A stretch of 64,000 nt of DNA from NCBI GenBank assembly GCA_032690845.1, contig CM064427.1, forward strand, positions 13,279,501 to 13,343,500, written 5' to 3'. The DNA comes from Eleusine coracana subsp. coracana. Its lineage: Eukaryota > Streptophyta > Magnoliopsida > Poales > Poaceae. The position numbers were made by a program, and so were the translations under genes. The notes below the pieces were generated by a model. It did not search any database, was not told the DNA's origin, and saw nothing but the letters and a program-made list of their open reading frames with translations. Positions 33,620-44,620 of this stretch are shown in pieces. Numbering within the stretch: position 1 is the first letter of the stretch; every line of letters starts with the position of its first letter.

Positions 33620-35734
33620 ATCTTCGTGCATCTTCGTGCATCTATGCGAAGCTTTTCTGGGCATTCTGCCCCACTTCACTCTGTTCCATCATCTCTTCGT
33701 CCTCCGACCGCTGCCAACTAAGGAAAACCAAGTCGCCATTGGTGGAGTTGGCTTCCAGTCGTGCAAGAAGGAGGCAGACATCAATGTGTTGCTGAACATG
33801 GGGAATAAGAACTAGAGGGATGAGTGGATCTATTGTGACAATCCTCCTCCTGCTCTTGCTGATTTCTCTGTTGCAGAAGCCACTCAACAAGCGCGGTGGT
33901 CGGAGAGACCGGATCTGACCGATCGCCAGGTGGTCACTCTGCTAGAAAAGATTGCAGAACCAAAGAATGATGGGGTTGACGGCATTACTATAGCTAAGAG
34001 GCACCCCGCCTGGATGTATGCCTCTGATGATGAGACGAGGGAAGTGCCTGATCTTCCGAACTCCACTCTGCGTCAGTCATGACTATCAAAGATGTTCGAA
34101 GGGGAAATTATTTAGGATCACTTCTTGATAGCGAAGACATACAATGTGGGCACTCTGCGGGCCCGAGTGAGCTTCAGTCATTCTGATTGTTTCTGATGTT
34201 CTTTTTGACAGACAGATCATATCATATAATATCTTCATGTTTCTATAGGTTTTGAACACTCTTGCGTCACACCCTCCGCTCCCTCCGACCGATTCCGAGG
34301 GACCGGACTATGTTGAGAAGCCGCCGTAGATCGGTGCTAGTGGTTTGAGCTCATCAGTGAGCGTGCGGCCGTCCACAGGGGCCATCACAGGCATCACTTC
34401 CTCATCTCCTATCAACTTGCCCTCCCCAAGCCATCAAGTGAAGCAGATTGCCCATCGTAGTCGGCAATACGTGGGAGACAAAGATGATGATGAGGAGGAG
34501 CTCCCCTAAGACACTGGTCTGCCAACCCCTGCACACTCCGGCCGACCATCAAGCCAGTCGGAGCCCCCGAGCAAACCATCGAGTGATGCACGAGCGGCTA
34601 AGAAGACCGATGAAGTCAGCAAGTCTTCCCAGAAGAGGAAGGAGACTGACTCACAGATCACTTCTTCAAAGAAGAGGGTCTGCCAAATCAAAATCAAACA
34701 AGCCTCTAGGTAATCTTCTTTGCATTTTTGATTCTTTATCTAACCACGCCCTCCTTCTCATTCAGAAAATGTATTCTCTTGTGGAGAGGAAGCAGGCCAG
34801 GATTGAGTATCTCGAAGCCAAAACTTTTGGTATGCTCTATATTCTTTTTCCATATTAAATCTTTTCTTCAAAATATTGACTTGCTGTTGGTATCTTGCTA
34901 GTTACCGGCGAGCAGCTCTCCCTAGCCAAGAAACAGATAGAAAGGCTGCAGACCGATCACAAGGAGGTAACCACAGCTCTAGAGCAGAGTCGTGCTGATG
35001 TCGTCGGTAAGATCACATACCAACTTTCATTTGCTTTTTTCTCACTCTATCGCTAAAGATTTTATATGTGTCTTTAGCTCGCGATCAAAAAGTCACCGAC
35101 CTGGAGAAGTTGACTTCAAATCAGCAAAGATTCTTGGATGCTCCGAATGCTGAGAAGGATGACATTTCCAAGTCGGTCAGAGAGAAAAGCACCAAAATCA
35201 CTCGGCTAAAGAAGAAACTGGAGGAGGTTGAAGAGAAGATAGAGGAGGCCAAGAGCAAATCTTTCAAATATAATCTTGCCAGTAAGCTCTCCATCGTATC
35301 TTCATTATTACTCTTGTCGACTTCAGATTCTGATACTCTGAAAATCTTTTGCAGCATTGTCTTACAGCACTCGGAAAGCATTGGATTATATTCATGCTAA
35401 CCAGGTGGAGAAGACCGGTCACTCCTTGGAGTATCTGCTAGAGCATGCATCGAAGGCAATTGCAAACAATACCCAAAGTGTGGCGACCGAGGCCGGGAGC
35501 CAAGTGCTGGCTATTTGCAAGTCTTGGTCTCCTGCATTGCCATTAGATAATATCAAGGAGGGCTTCAACCCAGACTTGACAATAGACCAAAGCCAATTGC
35601 TTATGGATTGAATGCTGGAGACCTCCCGTGCCTTGGTTGACAATGTAGAGGCTGATCCAATCGCGCCAACTCCTCCAGCATCTCCAGAAGTAGAATTGCA
35701 GGATGAAGCCTCCTCTCCTTCGAAGGAGTTGTAA
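33620..35734 (+). pseudogene. Six-exon transposon-associated gene, antisense to Tat-1, 5'-truncated
   Basis: Plus-strand exons inferred from frame and GT-AG ends: 33620-34166, 34249-34709, 34766-34829, 34902-35006, 35078-35281, 35355-35734. All five introns are short (56-82 bp). Exon 1 encodes IFVHLCEAFLGILPHFTLFH, the same box as HISIFIHLCEVFLGITPYFN in the minus-strand gene at 24648-21764, so both belong to the 'putative gypsy type transposon' family. Exon 2 is Ser/Pro-rich and basic at its end; exons 3-5 form a coiled coil (TRLKKKLEEVEEKIEEAKSK); exon 6 has STRKALDYIHANQVEKTGHS. In-frame stops at 33813, 34080, 34113, 34327, 34507 and 35609 make it a pseudogene; the likely original stop is TAA at 35732. 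The start is lost at 33620. It converges with Tat-1 pol, the layout known for antisense genes of Tat elements such as Grande. Confidence 0.75.
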
Positions 35735-36358
35735 TATTTGTAATGTTAGAAAACATTAGTAGAATTTATGTAGGAAGACAATATTATCTCCATGCAAATA
35801 ATAATTTTTGTGCTTGCTTAGTTTATAAACAAGTTAAAAGATCGACAAAATAGTCATAAGGCAATCTCCTGCTACTTAAGGCAAAACGATCAGTACTTAG
35901 CTACATTATCGCTTTAGCACTTAGATCTCTTTACCATAAGTTTTTTCAGAGATAAAGACTAAAGTTGCATCGGTCTGCCTTAGCATATTTGGCTATAACT
36001 CATAGCTGCGTAACAAGCAAAGTCGACCAGTCGACACATGACCTCTCGCTCTTTTGACTCTGGGTTTAGTGTAGTGGCAGTTTGTTGTGCAGTATCACTT
36101 GTATAACCATGATGTTAGGCGTTAGACCAAAAATCTTAATACCGTGTCAAAACATGAGAAATCGGTCAGACAAAATCCAAAATCAGAATTTATTTAGGTT
36201 AAGGAGCAGTGGGACATTATTACTAGCCCCCTGGCTCGGTTGTTTAATATGATAGATTAAGGAATCGAGACAAATAAGAACGAAAATTATCAATAAATCT
36301 TTCATCAAAAAGACTAAAGTTTCATTCACTAATAATGTATGAAAATACAAAAGATAGA
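35735..36358. other. Spacer between convergent antisense gene and Tat-1 pol
   Basis: AT-rich, no coding motif seen. Probably the 3' untranslated regions of both converging transcripts. Confidence 0.5.
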
Positions 36359-37010
36359 CTAAGTATAAAAATGATGTAACTGATTTATGTTCCACGAGTT
36401 TGGTATGTCATCGCCGTCTTCATACATTAGTTGATAAGGCCCCGGCCGAGTGAATTTTTTGACCACATAAGGTCCTTCCCATTTAGGGGAAAGCTTGTGC
36501 CGATTTATGGTTGATTGCACTCGGCGCAGCACTAAATCCCAAACATGAAACTGGTGAGTACGTACATTCTTATCATAATAATGTCGCAGGCCTTGCTGAT
36601 ATACCGCCGACCGAAACAGAGCGCGATCACGCAACTCCTCAGCCGCAATCAAATTAATCTCTCGGCTCTCTTCAGAAAGCTTCTCGTCGTATTCCTTTAC
36701 TCGCTAGCAACATAGCCTCGGAGTCGTAGACCAATAAGAAAGGTGACTGGCCAGTAGCCTGACTGACGTTAGTACGCAGCCCCCAGAGAACTGAAGGCAG
36801 CTCTCGTACCCACCGATCGGCATAAGGTTTGAGCCTGTCAAATATCCGGGGCTTCAACCCCTAAAGAATCATAACGTTGGCCCGTTCGACCTGCCCATTG
36901 CTGTGAGGATGAGCCACTGATGCAAAGTGGATTTTTATTCCCATCTCATCAGCAATGTCACGGAACTCCTCAGATATAAACTGAGTACCATTGTCGGTGA
37001 TGATATCATG
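36359..37010 (-). pseudogene. pol: Tat-1 integrase C-terminal half
   Basis: Reading leftward from 37010: the second catalytic Asp in DIITDNGTQF (about 37008-36979), then HPHSNGQVERANVMIL with the Glu (about 36910), the core end (WVRELPSVLWGLRTNVSQAT, 36800) and the C-terminus (KLSPKWEGPYVVKKFTRPG, then NQLHHFYT) ending at 36359. A TAG near 36868 and a frameshift near 36670 break it. No chromodomain, as expected for Tat. Confidence 0.85.
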
Positions 37011-37857
37011 TGATACGAACACGACGACGCTGTCCGGATTTTATCCCAATCTTTCACGGTACAGCAAGTACTAGCAAGTATATATAGGTATTGAAACTTG
37101 TTATCTCAGCTATAAATAGATAGAACAACAATCTCAAGCTCAATGATCCAGCAACCACAATAAAATAGACACCACAGATTTGTTATCCAATAGGAATCAT
37201 AAACCAGCTAGAACACGATAGGAAAATACCGGCTTAGAGGAACTTGATGTAGATGCAAACAAGTAGAGATAAACTCTCCAACCCATTACTTAGACAAGCA
37301 TGATCTGGAGATGGGGAACCATGTGTTCCAGCACGCACCCAAGGGAAGAATCACTTGATCACGCACTTCAGCGACCGGCAGAGATCGGCAGCAGCAACCG
37401 GTAGAGGAGGGCAACACCTCTAGGGTTTCTTGGAGGACACCACGACCAAAAACACAATACAATCCCCTCCTCCCTTACAGGGGCGGTAGCCCTAGGTTAT
37501 ATGGCATGCAAGCCAGCTAAAAACCCGGTTTGACTCGAACACATTTAAAAACAGACTCGGACTCAACACAACTCAGAATTGTTTTGATTATTGCGACCGC
37601 TAGGGAATTTATTTCACTATGGGGCCCGATCCGTTGGAAAGGTTATCAAATTATCTTTCCAACGAGTATTTACTCAGCCCAATCCGACTCCGTATGGCCC
37701 AGTTATGCTACTTTTACTCCACACCTGTCTGGCTGATCCTAAACCGAGTCCGAACTGATTTTGAGTTTCCATATCTTCTGATTTCGTGACTGGGTAGACT
37801 TGAGACCGTGTAGACTTTGAAATTAAAGTATTGCATACCTTTGGGAAGGTCCGTAAC
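37011..37857 (-). repeat. LTR (3') of the gag-protease element
   Basis: Left edge TGATACGAACACGACGACG, right edge placed at CCGTAACA (37857) by the minus-strand TGTTACGG; the right edge is tentative because the neighbouring internal sequence is duplicated too. Matches 39497-40340 closely. Confidence 0.65.
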
Positions 37858-39449
37858 ACCAATATATGTTCCTTACTTTTCACAAGTGGCACAACCATTG
37901 ATCTAATCATAACATATTCCTTCATTTCTCCTTTCTTTTCCTCAACCTTCAGATTGGTCCCAATGAAAACATTGCATGGCATAGAATAATTGGCTAGCAA
38001 ATCCTCACTTTGCTCTTCATTATTCATAATATTTTTCAAAGATCCAAACTGAATGTTGGAGTATTTTGACACATCATGTTCTGCAATATGTGTAAAATCA
38101 TGCTTGTTTTCAGAATACGTAGTTTTAATGACTCGATGAGCCATGGGCTCATCATCCTCCCTTCCTTGAATCAAAGCCGTCCTCGGCTTTGACATAATTT
38201 GATGAGCTCCTCTCCTGTTCAGATCAACACCAATAGCACTATTTAGACAATTCTTTGCATCACTATTATTTTTCTCTTCATGTAATTCATCTTTGACCAA
38301 ATCACAATGAATGGTATAATGTTCAGGAGCAACAACTGAAACAAATTTAGAAATACTAGGTGCACTTGTTACAGCAGGAACTACCACATCATTTTCTCCC
38401 CCTTGAAACAAAGCCGTCCTCGGCTTTGAGGTAATACCGGCACCATGTTTCTTCTTTGTTGCAGCAACAAAAACCTCAGCCTTAATATCACATTCCTTCA
38501 TTGGCTTTAGAATGTGACGAACACCTTTATGCATGAAAGAATAATTGTTTGAACGACCACCATGTGTTGCATCAAGATCAAACTGCCATGGTCTTCCTAA
38601 CAACAAATTGCACGCACTCATCGGTGCCACATCACAATCCATAGTGTCAACATAATCTCCTACTGAAAATTTTACTCTGGCCCTATGGGTAATTTTCAGC
38701 GTGCCACTTTTATTCATCCATTGCATGTAACAAGGTGTAGGAAGCCGCCATGTAGATAAAGATAATGCATGTACCAAATCTGAACTAATCACATTATTGA
38801 AACTTCCACCATCAACAATTAATTTGCATACCTTCTTTTTAATCCTGCACTCTGAATAAAAAATATTACAGCGCTGCCCCTTGACATCTGCAATGACGCC
38901 ATCTGAATTTACTTCCTGAGACATCAAAGATAAACCCATATGATCTGCAGCTTCAATTAATGGTTCGACCTCATCAGCACAAGAAGACTCAAGAACTTCC
39001 AACTCTACATTTGATTTGTGCACATTCGAACACACCTCAGCTTGCTTGAGTTTGGACAAAACAGCACTAATAGCCTCCTTGACACAATGATGAATTGTAT
39101 GATAATCTAGCTTTAGAACATCGAAGGACTCAAGTTCAACAATCTTCTTCTTTGACCCAAGTGGGGGATCAAATCGGTGTCGTAATTCCGACTTCATCGC
39201 TGCCCAAGATGTGCAATAGTTATCACCTTGGTATGTAGGATCTTGTTGCAATTGCCTCCACCATAGCAAAACAGCAAAGGAGAATGTTTGCTTTGCCAAA
39301 TTTACTAGTTGGTTTAGTGGCAATTCACCAATCCTATAGAAAGCTTCTATATCATCCTCCCACTCATCATACTCAGATCGAGAATTTGTTGTATATAGTG
39401 TTGGCACAAACTTCAAGTATAGGTCAAAATCATAGGAATCCATCACCAC
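37674..39449 (-). CDS. gag: Gag-protease polyprotein of a non-autonomous gypsy element, intact ORF
   Basis: 591 codons with no stop, the longest intact frame in the middle of the window. The start MVMDSYDFDLYLKFVPTLYT lies about 48 bp inside the LTR end. The Gag core has FAVLLWWRQLQQDP and MKSELRHRFDPP (residues about 75-105). A retropepsin-like domain has LIVDGGSFNNVISSDLV (active-site D-G-G, residues about 215-232) and LLLGRPWQFD (about 285). The rest is low-complexity and charged and may run into the 3' LTR. I see no zinc knuckle. The protease half is similar to that of gypsy copy B (LLLGRPWEFDNDAVHHGKSN), so it probably derives from that clade and would depend on it for reverse transcription and integration. 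Confidence 0.75.
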   Translation of the reverse strand: MVMDSYDFDLYLKFVPTLYTTNSRSEYDEWEDDIEAFYRIGELPLNQLVNLAKQTFSFAVLLWWRQLQQDPTYQGDNYCTSWAAMKSELRHRFDPPLGSKKKIVELESFDVLKLDYHTIHHCVKEAISAVLSKLKQAEVCSNVHKSNVELEVLESSCADEVEPLIEAADHMGLSLMSQEVNSDGVIADVKGQRCNIFYSECRIKKKVCKLIVDGGSFNNVISSDLVHALSLSTWRLPTPCYMQWMNKSGTLKITHRARVKFSVGDYVDTMDCDVAPMSACNLLLGRPWQFDLDATHGGRSNNYSFMHKGVRHILKPMKECDIKAEVFVAATKKKHGAGITSKPRTALFQGGENDVVVPAVTSAPSISKFVSVVAPEHYTIHCDLVKDELHEEKNNSDAKNCLNSAIGVDLNRRGAHQIMSKPRTALIQGREDDEPMAHRVIKTTYSENKHDFTHIAEHDVSKYSNIQFGSLKNIMNNEEQSEDLLANYSMPCNVFIGTNLKVEEKKGEMKEYVMIRSMVVPLVKSKEHILVLRTFPKVCNTLISKSTRSQVYPVTKSEDMETQNQFGLGLGSARQVWSKSSITGPYGVGLG

Positions 39450-39496
39450 AAATCAGCAGCAAGTACCGTGAGCAACCCGGCAAAACTGAAACCAAA

Positions 39497-40340
39497 TGAT
39501 ACGAACACGACGACGCTGTCCGGATTTTATCCCAATCTTTCACGGTACAGCAAGTACTAGCAAGTATATATAGGTATTGAAACTTGTTATCTCAGCTATA
39601 AATAGATAGAACAACAATCTCAAGCTCAATGATCCAGCAACCACAATAAAATAGACACCACAGATTTATTATCCAATAGGAATCATAAACCAGCTAGAAC
39701 ACGATAGGAAAATACCGGCTTACAAGAACTTGATGTAGATGCAAACCACTAGAGATAAACTCTCCAACCTATTACTTAGACAAGCATGATCTGGAGATGG
39801 GGAACCACAAGTTCCAGCACGCACCCAAGGGAAGAATCACTTGATCACGCACTTCAGCGACCGGCAGAGATCGGCAGCAGCAACCGGTAGAGGAGGGCAA
39901 CACCTCTAGGGTTTCTTGGAGGACACCATGACCAAAAACACAATACAATCCCCTCCTCCCTTACAGGGGCGCTGGCCCTAGGTTATATGGCATGCAAGCC
40001 AGCTAAAAACCCGGTTTGACTCGAACACATTTAAAAACAGACTCGGACTCAACACAACTCAGAATTGTTTTGATTATTGTGACTGATAGGGAATTTATTT
40101 GACTATGGGGCCAGATCCGTTGGAAAGGTTATCAAATTATCTTTCCAACGAGTATTTACTCAGCCCAATCCGACTCCGTATGGCCCAGTTATGCTACTTT
40201 TACTCCGCACCTGTCTGGCTGATCCTAAACCGAGTCCGAACTGATTTTGAGTTTCCATATCTTCTGATTTTGTGACTGGGTAGACTTAAGACCGTGTAGA
40301 CTTTGAAATTAAAGTATTGCATACCTTTGGGAAGGCCCGT
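39497..40340 (-). repeat. Middle LTR of the gag-protease element
   Basis: Starts TGATACGAACACGACGACG like 37011 and continues in parallel. It serves as the 5' LTR of the complete internal region and the 3' LTR of the truncated one. Confidence 0.7.
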
Positions 40341-40640
40341 AACACCAATATATGTTCCTTAGTTTTCACAAGTGGCACAACCATTGATCCAATCATAACA
40401 TATTCCTTCGTTTCTCCTTTCTTTTTCTCAACCTTCAGATTGGTCCCAATGAAAACATTGCATGGCATAGAATAATTGGCTAGCAAATCCTCACTTTGCT
40501 CTTCATTATTCATAATATTTTTCAAAGATCCAAACTGAATGTTGGAGTATTTTGACACATCATGTTCTGCAATATGTGTAAAATCATGCTTGGTTTCAGA
40601 ATACGTAGTTTTAATGACTCGATGAGCCATGGGCTCATCA
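40341..40640 (-). pseudogene. gag: 3' remnant of a second gag-protease ORF copy
   Basis: Encodes MAHRVIKTTYSETKHDFTHI and following residues, nearly identical to the C-terminal part of the 591-codon ORF (38143-37850). It stops at 40640, where Tat-1 integrase sequence begins. Confidence 0.85.
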
Positions 40641-41135
40641 TCATGAGTGACTCAAACCGAGTGAAGACATCCTTGACAAACTCGACTGTTTCCTTCAAAG
40701 TTATTTCCTGATAGGCTTTGCTTCAATCCATTTGATTAATTTGTCAAAAGCAACAAACAAATGAGTGAACCCGCTTGGCGCTTTCTTTAAAGGACCGACA
40801 ACATCAAGCCCCCAAATTATAAAGGGCCAAGTTATAGGTATCATCTGAAATTGCTGCGAAGGCACATGTATCTACTGACCAAAGAATTGATAGCCTTCAC
40901 ATTTCTGAACGACCTGGTGTGCATATTCGACCACTGTAGGCCAATAGAACTCTTGCCGGAAAGCCTTGCCAACCAACGTCTTGGAAGTTGTATGATTACC
41001 ACATACTCCTAAATGGATTTCTTCCATCAACATCTTGCCTTCTGATATCGAGATGCATCGCATCAAGATGTTCGATCCTCTTCTTCTATAAAGAAGATCG
41101 TCCACCATCAAGTATCCTTGACATTTAGCCTTCAA
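40641..41135 (-). pseudogene. pol: Tat-1 integrase N-terminal half
   Basis: Zinc-binding region 41135-40872 (GVCGNHTTSKTLVGKAFRQE, then CEGYQFFGQ, the usual C-x-x-C damaged to C-x-x-Y) and start of the core with GLDVVGPLKKAPSG (about 40810, catalytic Asp) . It continues at 37010 across the nested element. Frameshifted. Confidence 0.8.
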
Positions 41136-41800
41136 CCTCTGCTGAAAAATTGGACAATCAGGTCACGCCAGTCGGTCTCTAAATCGACATCACTCACAGG
41201 CTCAACAACATCGATCACCGTAACATCAGACCGAGGAGAAATAGTGGGGGAATCCAGGATGTGTAAGAAAACACTGGGTGGGATAATCGATCGAGACGAT
41301 CCCATCTTGGCTAATTCATCACCCGCTTGATTGTCATCCCGAAGAATATGCGTGAACTTCAGTCCATCAAATTTGTCTTCGAGCTTCCTTACTTCTTGGC
41401 AGTAAGTACCCATATTGTCATCCACACAGTTCCAATCCCTAGTGACCTGGTTAATGAGCAGAGCCGAATCACCAAAGATGTCAAGACGCCGAATGCCGAG
41501 CGAGACATCAATGCACAGACCATGTAGAAAAGCTTCATATTCCGCAGCGTTATTAGACGTGCAAAACATGATGTGGAGAACGTATCGTAATTTCTCTCCT
41601 GTAGGTGAGATGAACACAATTCTTGCACCAGCTCCACGCTGGAGGGATCCATCGAAGTACATTTTATTGTATTCGATATCTTGTGGTGCAGGCGGCATTT
41701 GAATCTCTATCCACTCGAAAATGAAGTCGCCAATGCCTGTCCTTTGATTGCCGAGCGAGGTGCGAACGTGATGGTGTACTGATGAAGTTTGACTGCCCAC
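41132..41800 (-). pseudogene. pol: Tat-1 second (archaeal-type) RNase H
   Basis: The frame encodes MYFDGSLQRGAGARIVFISP, NNAAEYEAFLHGL, FGDSALLINQV and LRDDNQAGDELAKMG, giving all four acidic positions (D, E, D, D). This extra RNase H between the first RNase H and integrase is a hallmark of Tat-type elements. It is the best preserved part of Tat-1. Confidence 0.85.
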
Positions 41801-42552
41801 TTAGCAATCTTTCCTTCTGCTTCTCGGTTATGAAGGACTGCGCCGAGTGCAAAGGATGTTTGAACTTTGATAGGATGAGCTTCAAACTAAAGCTTCAACT
41901 TCCTTGAGGTGATCAGGAGCGCGTATAGCAGCTTCAAGGTCTAGTGATATCGTGTTTTGGAGGCACTGAAAACCTCACTAACAAAGTAGACCGGTTGTTG
42001 TACTTTTTGTACATGACCCTCTTCCTCTCGATCGACCGTTAAAACGGTACTCACAACTTGAGTTGTGGACGATATATAGAGTTGAAGCTTTTCTTGTAGC
42101 TCTAATGGCACCAAGACTGAAATGTTGCTGAGGTGGTTCTTTAATTCATCCAATGCCAATTGCGTCTCCACCGTCCATATGAAGTCATCCTGCTTCTCGA
42201 GCAATTTAAAGAGCGGCAGACCCCTGACTCCCAGTCGGGAAATAAAGCGACTCAAGGATGCCATACATCTGGTCAGCTTCTAAACATCCCTCCAAGAATT
42301 AGGTGGCTCCATATCAAGGATCGCCTTGATTTTATCCGGGTTAGCCTCTATACCTCGTTTCGAAATGATGTAACCGAGTAGCTTTCTGGAAGGAACCCCA
42401 AATACACACTTTTTAGGATTCAGCTTCGTCGAGTAACGTCTCAAGTTGTCGAACATCTCTGTCAGGTCAGAGAGAAGTTCTTCGATGCTCCGAGTCTTTA
42501 GCATGATGTCATCTACATATGCTTCTGCATTCCAACCGATTTGAGCTTCGAG
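41801..42552 (-). pseudogene. pol: Tat-1 reverse transcriptase C-terminus and first RNase H
   Basis: 42504-42280 holds the RT thumb/connection (NPKKCVFGVPSRKLLGYIIS); 42264-41941 holds the first RNase H (LQLYISSTTQVVSTVL, then VYFVSEVFS) in which the usual first Asp is replaced by Ser, as is typical of the degenerate first RNase H of Tat elements. The RT palm continues at 43889 beyond the solo LTR. Confidence 0.82.
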
Positions 42553-42557
42553 GCAGC

Positions 42558-43883
42558 TGTTGACCCCGAATTTTAACCGGTCCCAGTGGTCAGCGGTACG
42601 AAGGCATGAATCGGCTGGAGATTAGCGAAGCTCAGCGATCGAAGAAAATAAAGTGGGCCCAATAGATTTATTTTATCTTTTTTTATTTTTAGTTTAAAGT
42701 TTGTTTAGAAATAGATCGAGTCGGTTTTGAGAGTCCTGAGCGAATCGGGTCAGAACCCCTTGCATGGGGTTATAAATATATAATAGGGCCTGTAAAAAAA
42801 ACACCACCTTCGTTAAATACAATTCGGCGCATTGCCAACCTTTCCTACTCGACAAAATCCTCGTCTCGCGCGGGCTGCGTCGGCTCCAATCTCGGTTAGA
42901 GACTTGGATTAGTCAACCTCGGTAATTCTATCAATCTGAACTAGAACTTTCTCATTTGTTTCATATTCTAGTTGTTATCGTTAGGGTTGCTAGTTATCTG
43001 CTAATTAGATCTTTATTGTGCTTATTCTAACGACTTTCGATTGCAATACTGTCTTGGCTAAGCCCAATCCATTGCAATTTTTAGGGGGTATTATGAGTAT
43101 AGTTTAGATCTTTTACTCAGTCACTATGTTGATTTTATCTATAAATAGCTTGAATCTAGCTTTATTTACCGTGTTTGAACATTGTCTCGATTAGATTTGA
43201 TCTGTTTGAATCAACAAGGCTGCATCAGTGTTGATCTCTTGCTGGGTTGATATGGCTAGGTTTGAGTCATTTACAGGTAGAGTCGATAGAGTTCTATCGG
43301 GACGTTTACCCGATAGATTATCACGGTTCGATCGACTTTTAGTTTATGATTGATTTCTTACATATTTTGTTAGTCGATTGCCCCCTTATTGAAATTAGTT
43401 AGATCTGTGGTTTAAGGCATATTTGCAATACCATCTATCAGATCTATCGACTTAGAACCTATCAATAGGCAAAGTTCTGTGCATGATTATTGTACTTCCA
43501 TCGACTCTGGCCTATCGACTTCACTTCATCAACAGAACATATTTTAGCATATCTATTATAAGTCCATCGACTCTGTTCTTTTAGTTCGATTCTTATCGGC
43601 ACCATTTATGCTTTATTTCATAATAATTTATTGAGTTGCCGATAAGTTGATACGAATCAGCCGATTAGTTTATTTTAATATTATTTGTTGTTTAAAGCCA
43701 TCGGCTGGTTTTCACAAATAGTGATCATCGGCCTGTCCTAGGCCGGTGACTCGTGGAATCTGAAAGTTTGTTTTCTTTGTCGATTTGCAAAGAAAATCGA
43801 CTGGCACGCCCCGATTTCTGTATTGAGCCTGCACTGGAGCTAAGCAGATCTCCCAGGTCACGCGTGTGATTTTTGCATCAACT
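42558..43883 (+). repeat. Solo LTR inserted in Tat-1 reverse transcriptase
   Basis: 1,326 bp bounded by TGTTGACC and GCATCAACT, with near-inverted ends TGTTGA/TCAACT, and flanked by GCAGC (42553-42557) and GCAGT (43884-43888), a 5 bp target duplication with one change. TTATAAATATA at 42770-42780 suggests plus orientation. Tat-1 RT reads on across it (compare Tat-2 near 49415-49440, which lacks the insert). Family not recognised. Confidence 0.75.
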
Positions 43884-43888
43884 GCAGT

Positions 43889-44369
43889 GTTGAATACCAC
43901 GTTGGTAAGTCGTGCCGACATTTTTCAGACCGAACGACGTGGTAATGTAGCAGTAGGCGCCAAAAGGACTTATAAAGGAAGTCTTGATTTGATCTTCGAC
44001 TTTCAGTGGGATCTAGTGACAGCCTGAAAAGGCATCCAAAAAGCTTAAAAGCTCACACCCGGCTGTTGAGTCTATGATTTGATTGATACATGGCAAAGCG
44101 AATGGGTCTTTAGGAAAGACCTTGTTCAAGTCAGTATAATCCACACATATCTGCCACTCATTATTCTTCTTGGGTACAAGGACTGGGATTGCCAGCCAAT
44201 CCGGATGATACACTTCCTTTTCAAACTTTGCATCTAATAACCTAGCTATCTCCTTCTTCATGGCCTCCTTGTGATCTTGTGCGAATCTTCTAAGCCTTTG
44301 CCTGGCAGGGGTGGCCCAAGGAGGCACCCTCCACTCATGCTCAATCTTTTCCCTAGGAACTCTTGACAT
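43889..44369 (-). pseudogene. pol: Tat-1 reverse transcriptase N-terminal part
   Basis: Fingers and early palm: EWRVPPWATPARQRLRRFAQ, IPVLVPKKNNEWQICVDYTD, LNKVFPKDPFALPCINQIID, LLSFLDAFSGCH (44340-44015), a Tat-type sequence. Interrupted by the solo LTR at 43884. The catalytic box segment lies in the disrupted part around 43890-44010. Confidence 0.85.
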
Positions 44370-44620
44370 GTCAGAAGGTTTACATGCAAAGATGTCCCTA
44401 TTTTCCTGGAGGAAAAGGGTGAGCGCGAGTTCCTATTTCTCATCAAGGTTGGCCCCTGCGTAAATAACCTTAGCAGGGTCTTTAGGGTCGAGCGCGATCT
44501 CCTTAGTAGGGATGTCGTCCTTCTTTATCTTGTCCTTGGTAGACTTCTTCATAGGGATCTCCGCATCGGTCTGCTCCTCGTTGCCGACTGCCTTCTAGAT
44601 CTTGAGTCGGTCGGACAGCA

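Larger units (their letters stand above)
37011..40640 (-). mobile_element. Non-autonomous gag-protease LTR element in tandem LTR arrangement, inserted in Tat-1
   Basis: Minus-strand order from the right: the last about 340 bp of an internal region (40640-40300), an LTR (about 40340-39497), a complete internal region with one long ORF (39449-37674) and another LTR (about 37857-37011). Both LTRs end GTGTTCGTATCA on the minus strand. No reverse transcriptase, RNase H or integrase is present. TCATG occurs on both outer sides (37006-37010 and 40641-40645). The right outer edge is internal sequence and not an LTR, so the first copy is truncated. Tat-1 integrase reads on across the insertion. Confidence 0.8.

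Noticed and set aside
37006..40645. TCATG direct repeats as a true target site duplication of the whole gag-protease insertion
   Set aside because: The right border is internal element sequence and not an LTR end, and the TCATC/TCATG overlap can be explained by microhomology at a deletion.
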